Assembly: GCA_963796565.1 (NCBI GenBank)
Contig: CAWCMA010000004.1
Span: 124,001 to 188,000 of the forward strand
DNA from: JAKAVN01 sp963796565
GTDB taxonomy: Bacteria; Desulfobacterota; Binatia; Binatales; Binataceae
Direction of reading: 5' to 3'
DNA length: 64,000 nt
The stretch's first letter is position 1. Each line of letters begins with the position of its first letter. The notes under the pieces were generated by a model that worked only from the letters and a program-made list of their open reading frames with translations, was not told the DNA's origin and ran no database searches. Made by a program: the position numbers and the translations under genes. Below, piece after piece: positions 9,642-17,917 of the stretch.

Positions 9642-9696
9642 CTTGCGCGAACCTTGCGCGAACTTCGCTCGAGTCTTGCGCGAATCCTGTGCGCAT
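9642..9696. repeat. Array of five ~11-bp repeats upstream of the crotonase gene
   Basis: Units based on CTTGCGCGAA start at 9642, 9653, 9663 (degenerate), 9675 and 9686 (degenerate), so the spacing is 10-12 bases, about one helical turn. The array sits 26-80 bases upstream of the crotonase start codon, between it and the dehalogenase stop. It is too short and irregular for a CRISPR. It could be a regulator-binding array or simple slippage. Confidence 0.6.
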
Positions 9697-9737
9697 TAGA
9701 TCAACCGCGCCGCTTGCGTGCAACCGGCGCGTCCTTC

Positions 9738-10622
9738 TCAGAGTGCGCGATACCAGTCAGCAATCGCCGCTCCAATCTCGTGCGGCGAATCCTCCTGGAT
9801 GAAGTGAATACCCTTGACGGTGACCTCGCGCTGATTGGGCCAGCCCCGGCAAAACTCGCGTTGCCCGCCAGTCAGGATTGCGCCCGGCTCGGCGTTGATG
9901 AAGAGTTTCGCGACCGGGCTCTGCGAGAGCCACGCTGCGTATTCGTCGACGATCGCGGTCACGTCGGCCGGTTCGCCGTCGAACGGGATCTGTCGCGGCC
10001 AGGTGAGCGTCGGGCGGCGCGACTCGCCTGGCGCAAGGAACGGGCGGCGATACGTCTCCATCTCGGCGCCGGTGAGTTTACGTATCACGCTGCCGGGCAG
10101 GATGCGTTCGACGAAAATGTTGCGCTGCAAAATGAGATCGTCGCCGGCCGGCGAACGCAGAGCCTGGAAGAGCGAGCGCGCCTGCTCGTTCCATTCGCTC
10201 ATTTTAAGCGGCCGCACGATCGCTTCCATGTAGGCGATTCCCTTGACCGCGGCGGGATTGCGCCGCGCCCAATGAAAGCCCAGCGCCGATCCCCAATCGT
10301 GAGTCACCAGGGTCACCTTCTGTTGTGCAAGACCGAGCGCGGCGAACCACGCGTCCAGGTAGCGGATATGGTCCGCCAGCCGGTATGAGCCATCGGGTGC
10401 CTTGCCCGAATCGCCCATCCCGGCGAGGTCGGGCGCGAGGCATCGCGCATGCGGCGCCAGGTGCGGGATTATGTTGCGCCACAGGTAGGACGAGGTCGGA
10501 TTGCCGTGCAGAAAGACGATCGGGTCGCCTTGGCCGACGTCGACGTAGGCCATCTCGACGCCGGCGGCATCGAGCCGCTTGCGTGGATGGGGATCGGTGG
10601 ACGAGATTGACGCGTCGCTCAT
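9738..10622 (-). CDS. dhaA: Haloalkane dehalogenase (HLD-II, DhaA-like)
   Basis: Alpha/beta-hydrolase of 294 residues that cleaves carbon-halogen bonds of haloalkanes to give an alcohol and halide. It carries the whole HLD-II active site: halide-holding N41 (HGNPTSSYLW), nucleophile D109 and halide-holding W110 (HDWGSALGFHW), catalytic acid E133 (YMEAI) and H273 (GIHFIQED). These positions nearly coincide with Rhodococcus DhaA. The ATG at 10622 is preceded by GAGG; an in-frame GTG at 10631 is possible. The divergent partner across about 170 bases is an FAD oxidase. Symbol assigned by similarity. Confidence 0.9.
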   Translation of the reverse strand: MSDASISSTDPHPRKRLDAAGVEMAYVDVGQGDPIVFLHGNPTSSYLWRNIIPHLAPHARCLAPDLAGMGDSGKAPDGSYRLADHIRYLDAWFAALGLAQQKVTLVTHDWGSALGFHWARRNPAAVKGIAYMEAIVRPLKMSEWNEQARSLFQALRSPAGDDLILQRNIFVERILPGSVIRKLTGAEMETYRRPFLAPGESRRPTLTWPRQIPFDGEPADVTAIVDEYAAWLSQSPVAKLFINAEPGAILTGGQREFCRGWPNQREVTVKGIHFIQEDSPHEIGAAIADWYRAL

Positions 10623-10790
10623 CGTGGTCACTCCTCAAGTGGATGCTTCGAGAGATACGACCCGGCCGCGCGCCGCGCAAGGTCCCGTGTGTAGTCATCA
10701 CAGACAGCGACGGATCGCGCGATTCGGTTTGCCTCCGAGGGCGGGCGGCTGCACAATTGGCGTTTCACGAGCAGTGGAGGTTGATAAGCG

Positions 10791-12407
10791 ATGGCAGAGC
10801 AGCGCAAGCGCAGCTTCTGGGGTTGGGGTTACGAGGATCAGCAGCCGAACGCGGAGCAGCTAAAAAATATGGCGGAGCGGATGGCCAAGCGGTTTGGGCT
10901 GACTCCGCTAACGATCACGCCGCTGCCGCGAGAAGACGAACTCAATCTGCGCGCACCGCGGATAAAGCCGCCCGACGCGCTCGCCGCCATCTTCTCGACC
11001 AGCATCCATGATCGCGCCGGCCACAGTTACGGGCGCAGCTATCGCGACGTGGTGCGCGCGTTTCGCCGCTACTACCCCAATCCGTTCGACGCGGTCGCCC
11101 TCCCGCGCGACGAGGCCGAACTTACCCGCGTGCTCGAATGGTGCGACAAAGAGCGGATCGCGGCGACGCCTTACGGCGGCGGCTCGAGCGTAGTGGGCGG
11201 GGTCGAACCGCCGGCGGATGGCGACTGGCGCGGCTCGGTGTCGATCGACCTGACCCGGTTGGATCGGGTGCTCGAAGTCGACCGCGCCTCGCGCGCGGCG
11301 CGGGTCCAGGGCGGCGTGCTCGGCCCCTCGCTCGAGGACCAGTTGCGCCCGCACAACTACACCCTCCGCCACTACCCGCAGTCGTTCGAATTTTCCACGC
11401 TCGGCGGATGGATCGCGACGCGCTCGGGCGGCCATTTCGCGACGCTCTATACTCATATCGACGATTTCGTGGAGTCCGTTCGCGTGCTCACCCCGACGGG
11501 GATCGTTGAGTCGCGCCGCCTGCCCGGCTCGGGCGCAGGGCCGAGTCCCGACCGCATGTTCATCGGCTCGGAGGGAATTCTCGGCATCATCACCGAGGCC
11601 TGGATGCGCCTGCAGGACCGGCCGAAGTTTCGCGCTGGAGCGTCGGTAGCGTTTCCCGATTTTATCGCCGGCGCCAATGCGGTGCGCGCGGTCGCGCAAG
11701 CCGGACTCTATCCGGCCAACTGCCGCCTGCTCGATCCGGGCGAGGCCGCCAACGCCGGCGCCAACCAGGGCGAGGCCGCCGTGCTGGTGCTGGCCTTCGA
11801 GTCGGCCGACCATGAGTTGGAGCCGTGGATGAAGCGCGCGCTAGAAATCTGCGCCGACCTCGGGGGAAAGATTCCCGAGGGCGCAGGCCGCACGCGCACC
11901 GACGCCGAGGCCACGCACGAGGGCGCGGCCGGCGCGTGGCGCGAAGCGTTCATCAAGGCGCCGTATCTGCGCAACTCGCTGGCTGCTATGGGAATCGTGA
12001 ACGACACGTTCGAGACCGCGATCACCTGGGATCGCTTTCCCAACTATCACGCGCAATTGATGGAGACCGGGACCGACGCGATTCGACGCGTCTGTGGCCA
12101 GGGCACGATGACCTGCCGCTTCACCCACGCCTATCCCGACGGGCCGGCGCCGTACTACACGATCCTCGCGCCGGGCAAGCGCGGCTCCGAACTGGAGCAG
12201 TGGGACGAAATCAAGGCGGCGGTGTCGGAGGTGATCGTGAAGCTCGGCGGCACGATCACGCATCATCACTCGGTCGGCCGCGACCATCGCCCATGGTACG
12301 ACCGTCAACGGCCCGAGGGTTTCGCGCGGGCGCTTAAGGCAGCCAAGCGCGCGCTCGACCCGCATGCGATTCTCAATCCGGGCGTGCTGATAGATCCGGA
12401 GCGGTAG
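10791..12407 (+). CDS. FAD-binding oxidoreductase, alkylglycerone-phosphate synthase-like
   Basis: PCMH/VAO-type flavoprotein of 538 residues. FAD-binding features include TPYGGGSSVVGG, the FSTLGGWIATRSGGHFATLY segment and MFIGSEGILGIITEA. The C-terminal third has the HHH motif (TITHHHSVGRDHRPWY) and ends with a LDPHAILNPGVL tail, a combination seen in alkyldihydroxyacetonephosphate synthases (AGPS), which form the ether bond of ether lipids. Other members of the family are glycolate/lactate dehydrogenases, so AGPS activity is a reasoned guess. GGAGG precedes the ATG. A hairpin overlapping the stop (12401-12432) separates it from the convergent sufT. Confidence 0.8.
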   Translation: MAEQRKRSFWGWGYEDQQPNAEQLKNMAERMAKRFGLTPLTITPLPREDELNLRAPRIKPPDALAAIFSTSIHDRAGHSYGRSYRDVVRAFRRYYPNPFDAVALPRDEAELTRVLEWCDKERIAATPYGGGSSVVGGVEPPADGDWRGSVSIDLTRLDRVLEVDRASRAARVQGGVLGPSLEDQLRPHNYTLRHYPQSFEFSTLGGWIATRSGGHFATLYTHIDDFVESVRVLTPTGIVESRRLPGSGAGPSPDRMFIGSEGILGIITEAWMRLQDRPKFRAGASVAFPDFIAGANAVRAVAQAGLYPANCRLLDPGEAANAGANQGEAAVLVLAFESADHELEPWMKRALEICADLGGKIPEGAGRTRTDAEATHEGAAGAWREAFIKAPYLRNSLAAMGIVNDTFETAITWDRFPNYHAQLMETGTDAIRRVCGQGTMTCRFTHAYPDGPAPYYTILAPGKRGSELEQWDEIKAAVSEVIVKLGGTITHHHSVGRDHRPWYDRQRPEGFARALKAAKRALDPHAILNPGVLIDPER

Positions 12408-12432
12408 CGCGCCGAGGCCGGAACGCTACCGC
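12401..12432. terminator. Hairpin between convergent genes
   Basis: Perfect 9-bp inverted repeat (GCGGTAGCG at 12401-12409, CGCTACCGC at 12424-12432) with a 14-base loop, overlapping the stop codon of the FAD oxidoreductase and 34 bases short of the convergent DUF59 gene end. There is no T tract, so intrinsic termination is uncertain. Confidence 0.4.
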
Positions 12433-12466
12433 GCGCGGAGCACCGATCCGCATCCAGGCCGGACGC

Positions 12467-12802
12467 TCAATCGTCGTCGAGCCCCAGCGCTTTGCGTGCC
12501 GCGGGGCTCATCATATGCGGGGTCCACGGCGGATCCCACACCATCTCGACGTTGGCCTCTTCGCAGCCGGGGATGCCGAGCAGCTTGTCCTGGATGTCGC
12601 TCGCGATCATCGCGCCCATCGAGCAGCCGGGCGCCGTCAGCGTCATCTCGACCGTGATCACACCGCCCTGGACGCCGACGTGGTAGACCAGTCCAAGGTC
12701 AACGATATTGACTGGCATTTCAGGGTCGTAGCACTCGCGTAGGACTTCGTAGACTTCTTCTTCGCTGTACATCGCGCGCACCCCGATCGTTGCCTCGGCC
12801 AT
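12467..12802 (-). CDS. DUF59/MIP18 family Fe-S assembly protein (SufT-like)
   Basis: Small protein of 111 residues with the DUF59 core: YDPEMPVNIVDLGLVY near the N-terminus and the conserved cysteine in LTAPGCSMG. Members (SufT, human CIAO2B) help mature iron-sulfur proteins. The start was set at the ATG at 12802 because GGGAG lies about 7 bases upstream and the family begins about here. It diverges from a TPR protein. The C-terminal WDPPWTPHMMSPAARKALG is typical of SufT-type bacterial proteins. Confidence 0.85.
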   Translation of the reverse strand: MAEATIGVRAMYSEEEVYEVLRECYDPEMPVNIVDLGLVYHVGVQGGVITVEMTLTAPGCSMGAMIASDIQDKLLGIPGCEEANVEMVWDPPWTPHMMSPAARKALGLDDD

Positions 12803-12839
12803 TCGGGACTCCCACGAGCGCCGAGCGCCAATATCTGTA

Positions 12840-12866
12840 AGTATATAGGAGCGTAGCGGACGGCAA
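12840..12866 (-). promoter_or_regulatory. Possible promoter for the DUF59 gene
   Basis: On the minus strand a TTGCCG (12866-12861) is followed after 15 bases by TATACT (12845-12840), about 40 bases upstream of the DUF59 start codon. The -10 is good, the -35 and spacing are poor; this AT-rich patch stands out in a GC-rich region. It may also serve the divergent TPR gene. Confidence 0.3.
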
Positions 12867-12915
12867 GAACGGCGGCGCGCGCGCACAAACCGCGATCAAG
12901 CAGGGAGGTTTAAGG

Positions 12916-13263
12916 ATGCCCGACAAGGAGGAACTTTACGATTTGGCGATCGACCTTTACGCCGACGGCAAGTACGACGAGGCGATCGAGCTGTACGAGA
13001 GCGCGCTCCAGCAGGACCCGCGCTACACCGATGCCTTGCACGGGATGGTGATGTGCTTCCAGGCCAAGGGCGACCTCGACACCGCGATCGAGCTGACCAG
13101 AAAATATATCGCGCAGGAGCCCGAGGACATCCTCGCGTTTACCAACCTCAGCATGTTTTACCAGAAGAAGGGGATGATAAAAGAAGCCGAGGAAGCGGGC
13201 GCGGAGGCGCGGCGGCTGGACTGGAAGCGCCAGCTCAAGGAAGGCGTGGCGGGGAAGAAGTAG
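12916..13263 (+). CDS. Tetratricopeptide repeat protein
   Basis: Protein of 115 residues made of about three TPR units: the first around LAIDLYADGKYDEAIELYESALQQDP, the second LHGMVMCFQAKGDLDTAIELTRKYIAQEP and the third AFTNLSMFYQKKGMIKEAEEAGAEA. No signal peptide, so probably a cytoplasmic protein-protein interaction module. The gene begins with ATG preceded by GGGAGG. The partner is unknown; the divergent DUF59 gene and downstream malQ give no clear hint. Confidence 0.8.
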   Translation: MPDKEELYDLAIDLYADGKYDEAIELYESALQQDPRYTDALHGMVMCFQAKGDLDTAIELTRKYIAQEPEDILAFTNLSMFYQKKGMIKEAEEAGAEARRLDWKRQLKEGVAGKK

Positions 13264-13345
13264 AGCATTCGTCGTTCATGGCCGGCCAGTGTTCAGCCCC
13301 AGCAGTGGCTATGTGATCTGAAGCATCTTCCTGAAGACCTGCGTT

Positions 13346-14902
13346 GTGTCATTGAATCCGCAACCCACCATTGAGCGCATCGCCGGCGTGATGGTTCCGC
13401 TGTTTTCGCTGCGCGCGCGCGCGGACGCGGGGATCGGCGACATCGCGGCGCTCGGTGCGATGACTGAGTTGGCGGCGACGATGGGTCATCGTGCAATCCT
13501 GCTGCTGCCGCTCGACGAGATCGCGCCGGGCTTCGCCAGTCCCTACAGCGCGCTCAGCGTATTTGCGATCGATCCGATCTATATCGGGCTCGACGGACTC
13601 GCGGGTGTGGACGCGCAGAAGGTGGAGAGCGTGCGCGACGCGCTCGCGCAAGTGCCGCTGAGCGATCGGCGGACGATTCGCGCCGCCCGCCTCGAGTTGC
13701 TCGACCAAGCGTTCCGCCACTTCACTGTCCACGGCGACGAGCGCGCGGCTGTACGGGACTTCGCGGAGCGTCACCGCGAATGGCTCGACGATTATGCGCT
13801 GTTCCGCGCGCTCAAAGATCGTTTCCATTTCGTCGAATGGGAGCAGTGGCCCGAAGAATTGCGCTGGCGCGAGCCGGTGGCGCTCGATCAGGCTAGAGCC
13901 GAACTCGCGGAAGCGATCGACAAGTACGTGTACTGGCAGTTCCTGGCGCATCGCCAATGGGCCGAGCTGCGCATCCGCGCTCGTGCGAACCGGGTTATCC
14001 TGGGCGGCGACATGGCTTTTTCGCCGGCGCGCGACAGCGCCGAAGTGTGGGCCAACCGGGAATTGTTCGATTTCGAACGCACCGTGGGCGCACCGCCCGA
14101 TGGCTTCAATCCGCAGGGCCAGCGCTGGGGCCTGCCGGCACCGCGATGGGATCGTATTCGGACGAGCGGATTCGCCCTTTACAGAAGGCGGATCCGGCAG
14201 GCGCGCGAGCTTTACGATTTGATCCGAGTCGATCATGTGGTCGGGCTGTATCGCACCTTTTCGTTCGGACCCGACGCTGGAGGCGAAGGCAGCTTTTCGC
14301 CGCCGACCCCTCCCGAGCAGCGCGCACAGGGCGAAGCGGTACTCCATGCAATACTGGATGAGGCTGGCCCAGCGATCGTTATTGCCGAGGATCTCGGCGT
14401 GATCCCGCACTTCGTACGCGCCTCTCTGGGGTCCCTGGGCGTGCCGGGCTACAAGGTGATGCGCTGGGAGAAAGTCGGCGAGGGCGGCCCGGCCGAGGCG
14501 TTCATTTCGCCCGCGGACTATCCCGAGCTTTCGCTTGCCACGACCGGGACGCATGACACCGATACGCTCGCCGAATGGTGGAACGAAGCGCCGGCGGACG
14601 AGCGAGAGCGGATGCTCGCGCTGCTGGCGTTTCCGGCCGCATCCGCGCACCATCCGGAGGTCAAATTCAACCAGGTGCGCGACGCGATGCTGGCGGCGCT
14701 ATATGCGGCACCATCACGGTTGGTGATGATCCCGATTCAGGATCTTTTCGGATGGCGTGAACGGATCAATCTTCCAGGCACGGTCGGGTTCGAGAACTGG
14801 TCGTGGCGCCTGCCGCTCGCGATCGAGGATATGGAACAGGATTCCGCGCTGGCGGCACGGATTGCACAGTTGCGTGAAATGGCGATGCGGGGCGGCAGAT
14901 AG
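13346..14902 (+). CDS. malQ: 4-alpha-glucanotransferase (amylomaltase)
   Basis: GH77 enzyme of 518 residues that transfers alpha-1,4-glucan segments, used in maltodextrin and glycogen turnover. Signatures: LLLPLDEIAPGFASPYSALSVFAIDP near the N-terminus, LGGDMAFSPARDSAEVWANRELF, the nucleophile region DLIRVDHVVGLYRTF, VIAEDLGVIPHFVRASLGSLGVPGYKVMRWE and ATTGTHDTDTLAEWW. The GTG start at 13346 was chosen because the family N-terminus follows directly; no strong ribosome-binding site is seen. It is followed closely by membrane glycosyltransferase genes. Confidence 0.9.
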   Translation: MSLNPQPTIERIAGVMVPLFSLRARADAGIGDIAALGAMTELAATMGHRAILLLPLDEIAPGFASPYSALSVFAIDPIYIGLDGLAGVDAQKVESVRDALAQVPLSDRRTIRAARLELLDQAFRHFTVHGDERAAVRDFAERHREWLDDYALFRALKDRFHFVEWEQWPEELRWREPVALDQARAELAEAIDKYVYWQFLAHRQWAELRIRARANRVILGGDMAFSPARDSAEVWANRELFDFERTVGAPPDGFNPQGQRWGLPAPRWDRIRTSGFALYRRRIRQARELYDLIRVDHVVGLYRTFSFGPDAGGEGSFSPPTPPEQRAQGEAVLHAILDEAGPAIVIAEDLGVIPHFVRASLGSLGVPGYKVMRWEKVGEGGPAEAFISPADYPELSLATTGTHDTDTLAEWWNEAPADERERMLALLAFPAASAHHPEVKFNQVRDAMLAALYAAPSRLVMIPIQDLFGWRERINLPGTVGFENWSWRLPLAIEDMEQDSALAARIAQLREMAMRGGR

Positions 14903-14938
14903 GCCGCCAAAGTCATCTCACGCCATGGAGCTTTGCGG

Positions 14939-16273
14939 ATGAGCCGCTCCGTCGAGATCGAGGCCCGCGCTCCTGAGACCCCGCATCGGAGCTTGCTGCT
15001 TCGCCTAACGCTGGTTCCGCTGTGGGCGGCGGTAGCGATAGGCGCGCTGATAATGATCCGCGCGATGCCCGGCCGCGCCATCAAATGGGATTACAGCATC
15101 TACTACAGTTCGGCGCTGGCGATGCGCGAGGGGATGAATCCCTATACCGCTGATCTGACGCCGCTTGCGCATTCACTCGGGTTCGAGCTGGGCAAAATCA
15201 ATCACGCGACCGACCCGCCGACCTTCGTGATGTGCTTCGTGCCGCTGACACTGTTGGGGCCGCGAACCGGATTTTATGTGTGGACCGCAATCAATGCCGG
15301 GGCGTTCCTGATCGCGCTGATCCTGCTTTTTCGAGGGACTCCGGGACTCGGTCGCGATGCCGCGCTCGCGCTCGCCGCGCTCGCGATCCTTTTTCCGCCG
15401 GTAATCGATCACCTGGTCTGGGGCCAGAACAAAATGCTGGTCCTTCTGATGTTCGTGTTGATGCTGCGGTGGCTGGAGCGCGGGAGGGACGCGGCGGCCG
15501 GCCTGATACTCGCGTTCGCAACCCTGCTGCGCGCGTTTCCGCTGCTGCTGGTCGGATATCTGATCCTGATGAAACGGTGGCGTGCGGTTGCATACACGAT
15601 GGTCGGACTCGCCGTCGGAGGGTTGGTGACCGTGGCGCTGGCGGGTGTTGGAAGCACGCTGAGCTTCGTGCTTGCTCCGGGTTACCTGACCGAGCCATGG
15701 AGAGAAGCGCTGCCGAGCAATATCGCTGTGGGTCCATCGGTATTGCGCATGTTCTGGTACTTCTTCGGCGCGCCTCTCGGAACCACGCTTCAATGGATCA
15801 GTGAAGCTACGTCACTGATGGCTGGACTTGCGCTGCTCGCCCTTACCGTCAAGGCCACTATCGCGAGGCCTTCGAGTGACGATCCCGATGGGCGCGTGTT
15901 CATTTTGTGGATCATGACCGCGATCCTCGTCTCGCCCACTTCATGGTTTTACTACCTGGTGCTGCTGGCGATTCCGATCGTGAAGCTGAGCGCCGCCGCA
16001 GCCAACGGCCGGACCAGCCGGCGCGCGCTGTGGGCCGGGGTCGCGGTTTACACGCTCGCGTGGCTCTATTACACCGCGGTCGATATGCGTTCGCCCGCAC
16101 TCGCGCTGCATCCGAACGCGCTCGTCTGGCGCCTCGGAGCTTCACCGGTGGGACTGCTTGCCTATCTCTCGCTCTACTGGTTCGCCACCGATCCCGCTCG
16201 AGTCGACCTTGGGATGGCATGGGGAGCGGCTTCGCAGCCGGCAACTTTGCGATCGGCGGCTTCGCATAGATGA
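14939..16273 (+). CDS. GT87-family membrane glycosyltransferase (DUF2029)
   Basis: Polytopic membrane protein of 444 residues with roughly ten hydrophobic segments. After the first membrane helix comes the acidic loop with KWDYSIYYSSALAMREGMNPY, and later NHATDPPTFVMCFVPL; this layout is that of DUF2029/GT87 polyprenol-phosphate-mannose-dependent mannosyltransferases. Charged cytoplasmic loops contain LRWLERGRDAAAG and LMKRWR. ATG 14939 was chosen over TTG 14933 because GGAG is suitably placed. The stop overlaps the next gene by ATGA, so translation is coupled to a polyprenol-linked glycosyltransferase, fitting a dolichol-P-sugar-like donor and acceptor pair. Confidence 0.75.
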   Translation: MSRSVEIEARAPETPHRSLLLRLTLVPLWAAVAIGALIMIRAMPGRAIKWDYSIYYSSALAMREGMNPYTADLTPLAHSLGFELGKINHATDPPTFVMCFVPLTLLGPRTGFYVWTAINAGAFLIALILLFRGTPGLGRDAALALAALAILFPPVIDHLVWGQNKMLVLLMFVLMLRWLERGRDAAAGLILAFATLLRAFPLLLVGYLILMKRWRAVAYTMVGLAVGGLVTVALAGVGSTLSFVLAPGYLTEPWREALPSNIAVGPSVLRMFWYFFGAPLGTTLQWISEATSLMAGLALLALTVKATIARPSSDDPDGRVFILWIMTAILVSPTSWFYYLVLLAIPIVKLSAAAANGRTSRRALWAGVAVYTLAWLYYTAVDMRSPALALHPNALVWRLGASPVGLLAYLSLYWFATDPARVDLGMAWGAASQPATLRSAASHR

Positions 16274-17778
16274 CGCAGAGCACGCTCACACCGCAGTCTG
16301 ACGATGGTGACCGCCTCGACGGGAGCGACGGCGCAGCGCTGCGCGCGACCGATGGCGAACCATCGGATGCTGCGCGCTACCGTGCGGAACGTATCAGGCT
16401 CTGGAACGCCTACGAGCGCAAACCGGCAAGCGCCGCCTACTATCGGCGGCTCGCGGAAATTTACCGTTATCTGGTGCCCGCGCGGAGCCGGGTGCTGGAG
16501 CTTGGATGCGGCACGGGCGACTTGCTGGCGGCGCTCGAACCGTCGCTCGGTGTCGGCGTCGATTTTGCGCCCGAGTTGCTCAAGCGCGCCACGCAGAGCC
16601 ATCCGCAACTTCGCTTCGTGCAGGCCGACGTCGGCAAGCTGAGTCTGAATACCAAGTTTGACTACGTCATCCTCTCCGACCTGATCAACGATCTCTGGGA
16701 TGTGCAAACAGTGGTCGAACGGATCGCGTCAGTATGCACGCCGGCGACCCGCGTGATCATCAATACTTACAGCCGGATGTGGGAGCCGCCGCTTCGAATG
16801 GCCGCGCGGATGGGTCTGGCCAATCCGACTCTGAGCCAGAACTGGCTGACGCTAGCGGACCTCGACAACATGCTCGCGCTCAGTGGTTTTGAGATCATCC
16901 GCCAGTGGCAGGAGGTGCTATTTCCGCTCGCGTTGCCACTGTTTGCGCCGTTGTGCAACCGCTACCTGGTGAAACTCTGGCCGGTGCGGCATCTTGCACT
17001 CACCAACTTCATCGTCGCTCGCCTCGGGCCCGAACCTTCGATGCAGGAGCGCGACCCCGAGCCCATGGTCAGCGTTATCGTGCCGGCCCGCAACGAGGCC
17101 GGCAATATCGAGAATATCGTGCGGCGCGTGCCTGAGATGGGTGCCGGCACCGAGCTTGTCTTCGTCGAGGGCCATTCGCGCGACGACACCTACGGCGCGA
17201 TCGAGGCGGCCATCGCGCGCCATCCGGAACGCCGTATGCGATTGTTGAGGCAAAGCGGCGCGGGCAAGGGCGATGCGGTACGCCTGGGCTTTACCGAGGC
17301 CAGGGGCGGGGTGCTGATGATCCTCGATGCCGACCTGACGGTGGCGCCGGAGGATTTGCCGCGCTTTTATCGCGCGCTGCGCTCGGGCCGCGGCGAGTTT
17401 GTCAACGGCGTGCGCTTCGTCTACCCGATGGAGAAGCAGGCGATGCGCTTTTTGAATTTCCTGGGTAACAAGTTTTTCAGCGTGGCCTTCTCCTGGTTGC
17501 TCGGACAGAACGTCAAGGACACGCTGTGCGGGACCAAGGTGCTGAGCCGAGCCGATTACGACACGATCGCCGCCAACCGGGCCTACTTCGGCGACTTCGA
17601 TCCGTTCGGCGACTTCGACCTTATCTTCGGCGCGGCCAAGCTCGACCTCAAGATCGTCGATATGCCCGTGCGCTATCACGAGCGAACTTACGGTCAAACC
17701 AATATCCAGCGCTGGCGGCATGGGCTGTTGCTGCTGCGGATGTTCGGTTTTGCCTTGAGGCGGCTGAAATTCGTATGA
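16270..17778 (+). CDS. Methyltransferase - GT2 glycosyltransferase fusion
   Basis: Two-domain protein of 502 residues. Residues about 60-200 form a class I SAM methyltransferase (SRVLELGCGTGDLLAALE, then VDFAPELL and FDYVILSDLIND). From about residue 260 a GT2 domain begins (MVSVIVPARNEAGNIENIV) with the nucleotide-sugar DxD region LMILDADLTVAPEDLPRFY and the membrane-proximal FLGNKFFSVAFSWLLGQNVKDTLCGTKV seen in DPM1-like polyprenol-phosphate sugar synthases. It overlaps the GT87 gene by four bases. I infer that it supplies a lipid-linked sugar to the GT87 enzyme and may also methylate lipid or glycan. Confidence 0.8.
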   Translation: MTQSTLTPQSDDGDRLDGSDGAALRATDGEPSDAARYRAERIRLWNAYERKPASAAYYRRLAEIYRYLVPARSRVLELGCGTGDLLAALEPSLGVGVDFAPELLKRATQSHPQLRFVQADVGKLSLNTKFDYVILSDLINDLWDVQTVVERIASVCTPATRVIINTYSRMWEPPLRMAARMGLANPTLSQNWLTLADLDNMLALSGFEIIRQWQEVLFPLALPLFAPLCNRYLVKLWPVRHLALTNFIVARLGPEPSMQERDPEPMVSVIVPARNEAGNIENIVRRVPEMGAGTELVFVEGHSRDDTYGAIEAAIARHPERRMRLLRQSGAGKGDAVRLGFTEARGGVLMILDADLTVAPEDLPRFYRALRSGRGEFVNGVRFVYPMEKQAMRFLNFLGNKFFSVAFSWLLGQNVKDTLCGTKVLSRADYDTIAANRAYFGDFDPFGDFDLIFGAAKLDLKIVDMPVRYHERTYGQTNIQRWRHGLLLLRMFGFALRRLKFV

Positions 17779-17850
17779 GGTTTGTGGCCTGAAGCACGCT
17801 TCGGCCGGGGCCGCATTCCTGTAATAGAATTACGTCCGTGGCTGACGTTG

Positions 17851-17872
17851 GCCCGACGTCGGAGTGTCGGGC
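17851..17872. other. Hairpin in the leader of the epimerase gene
   Basis: Perfect 7-bp inverted repeat (GCCCGAC at 17851-17857, GTCGGGC at 17866-17872) with an 8-base loop in the 139-base gap between the methyltransferase-GT2 gene and the epimerase. No T tract follows, so it could be a weak terminator, an attenuator or an mRNA-stabilising element. Confidence 0.35.
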
Positions 17873-17917
17873 GTCGATGCCGCCAGGGCTGAGGCGAAGG
17901 TAAGGGGGCGGCGGAAA

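Noticed and set aside
9642..9696. CRISPR-like array
   Set aside because: Units are about 11 bp with no spacers and no cas genes in the window.
13349..14653. 434-residue minus-strand frame opposite malQ
   Set aside because: Covers the conserved GH77 motifs on the other strand; composition of a shadow frame.
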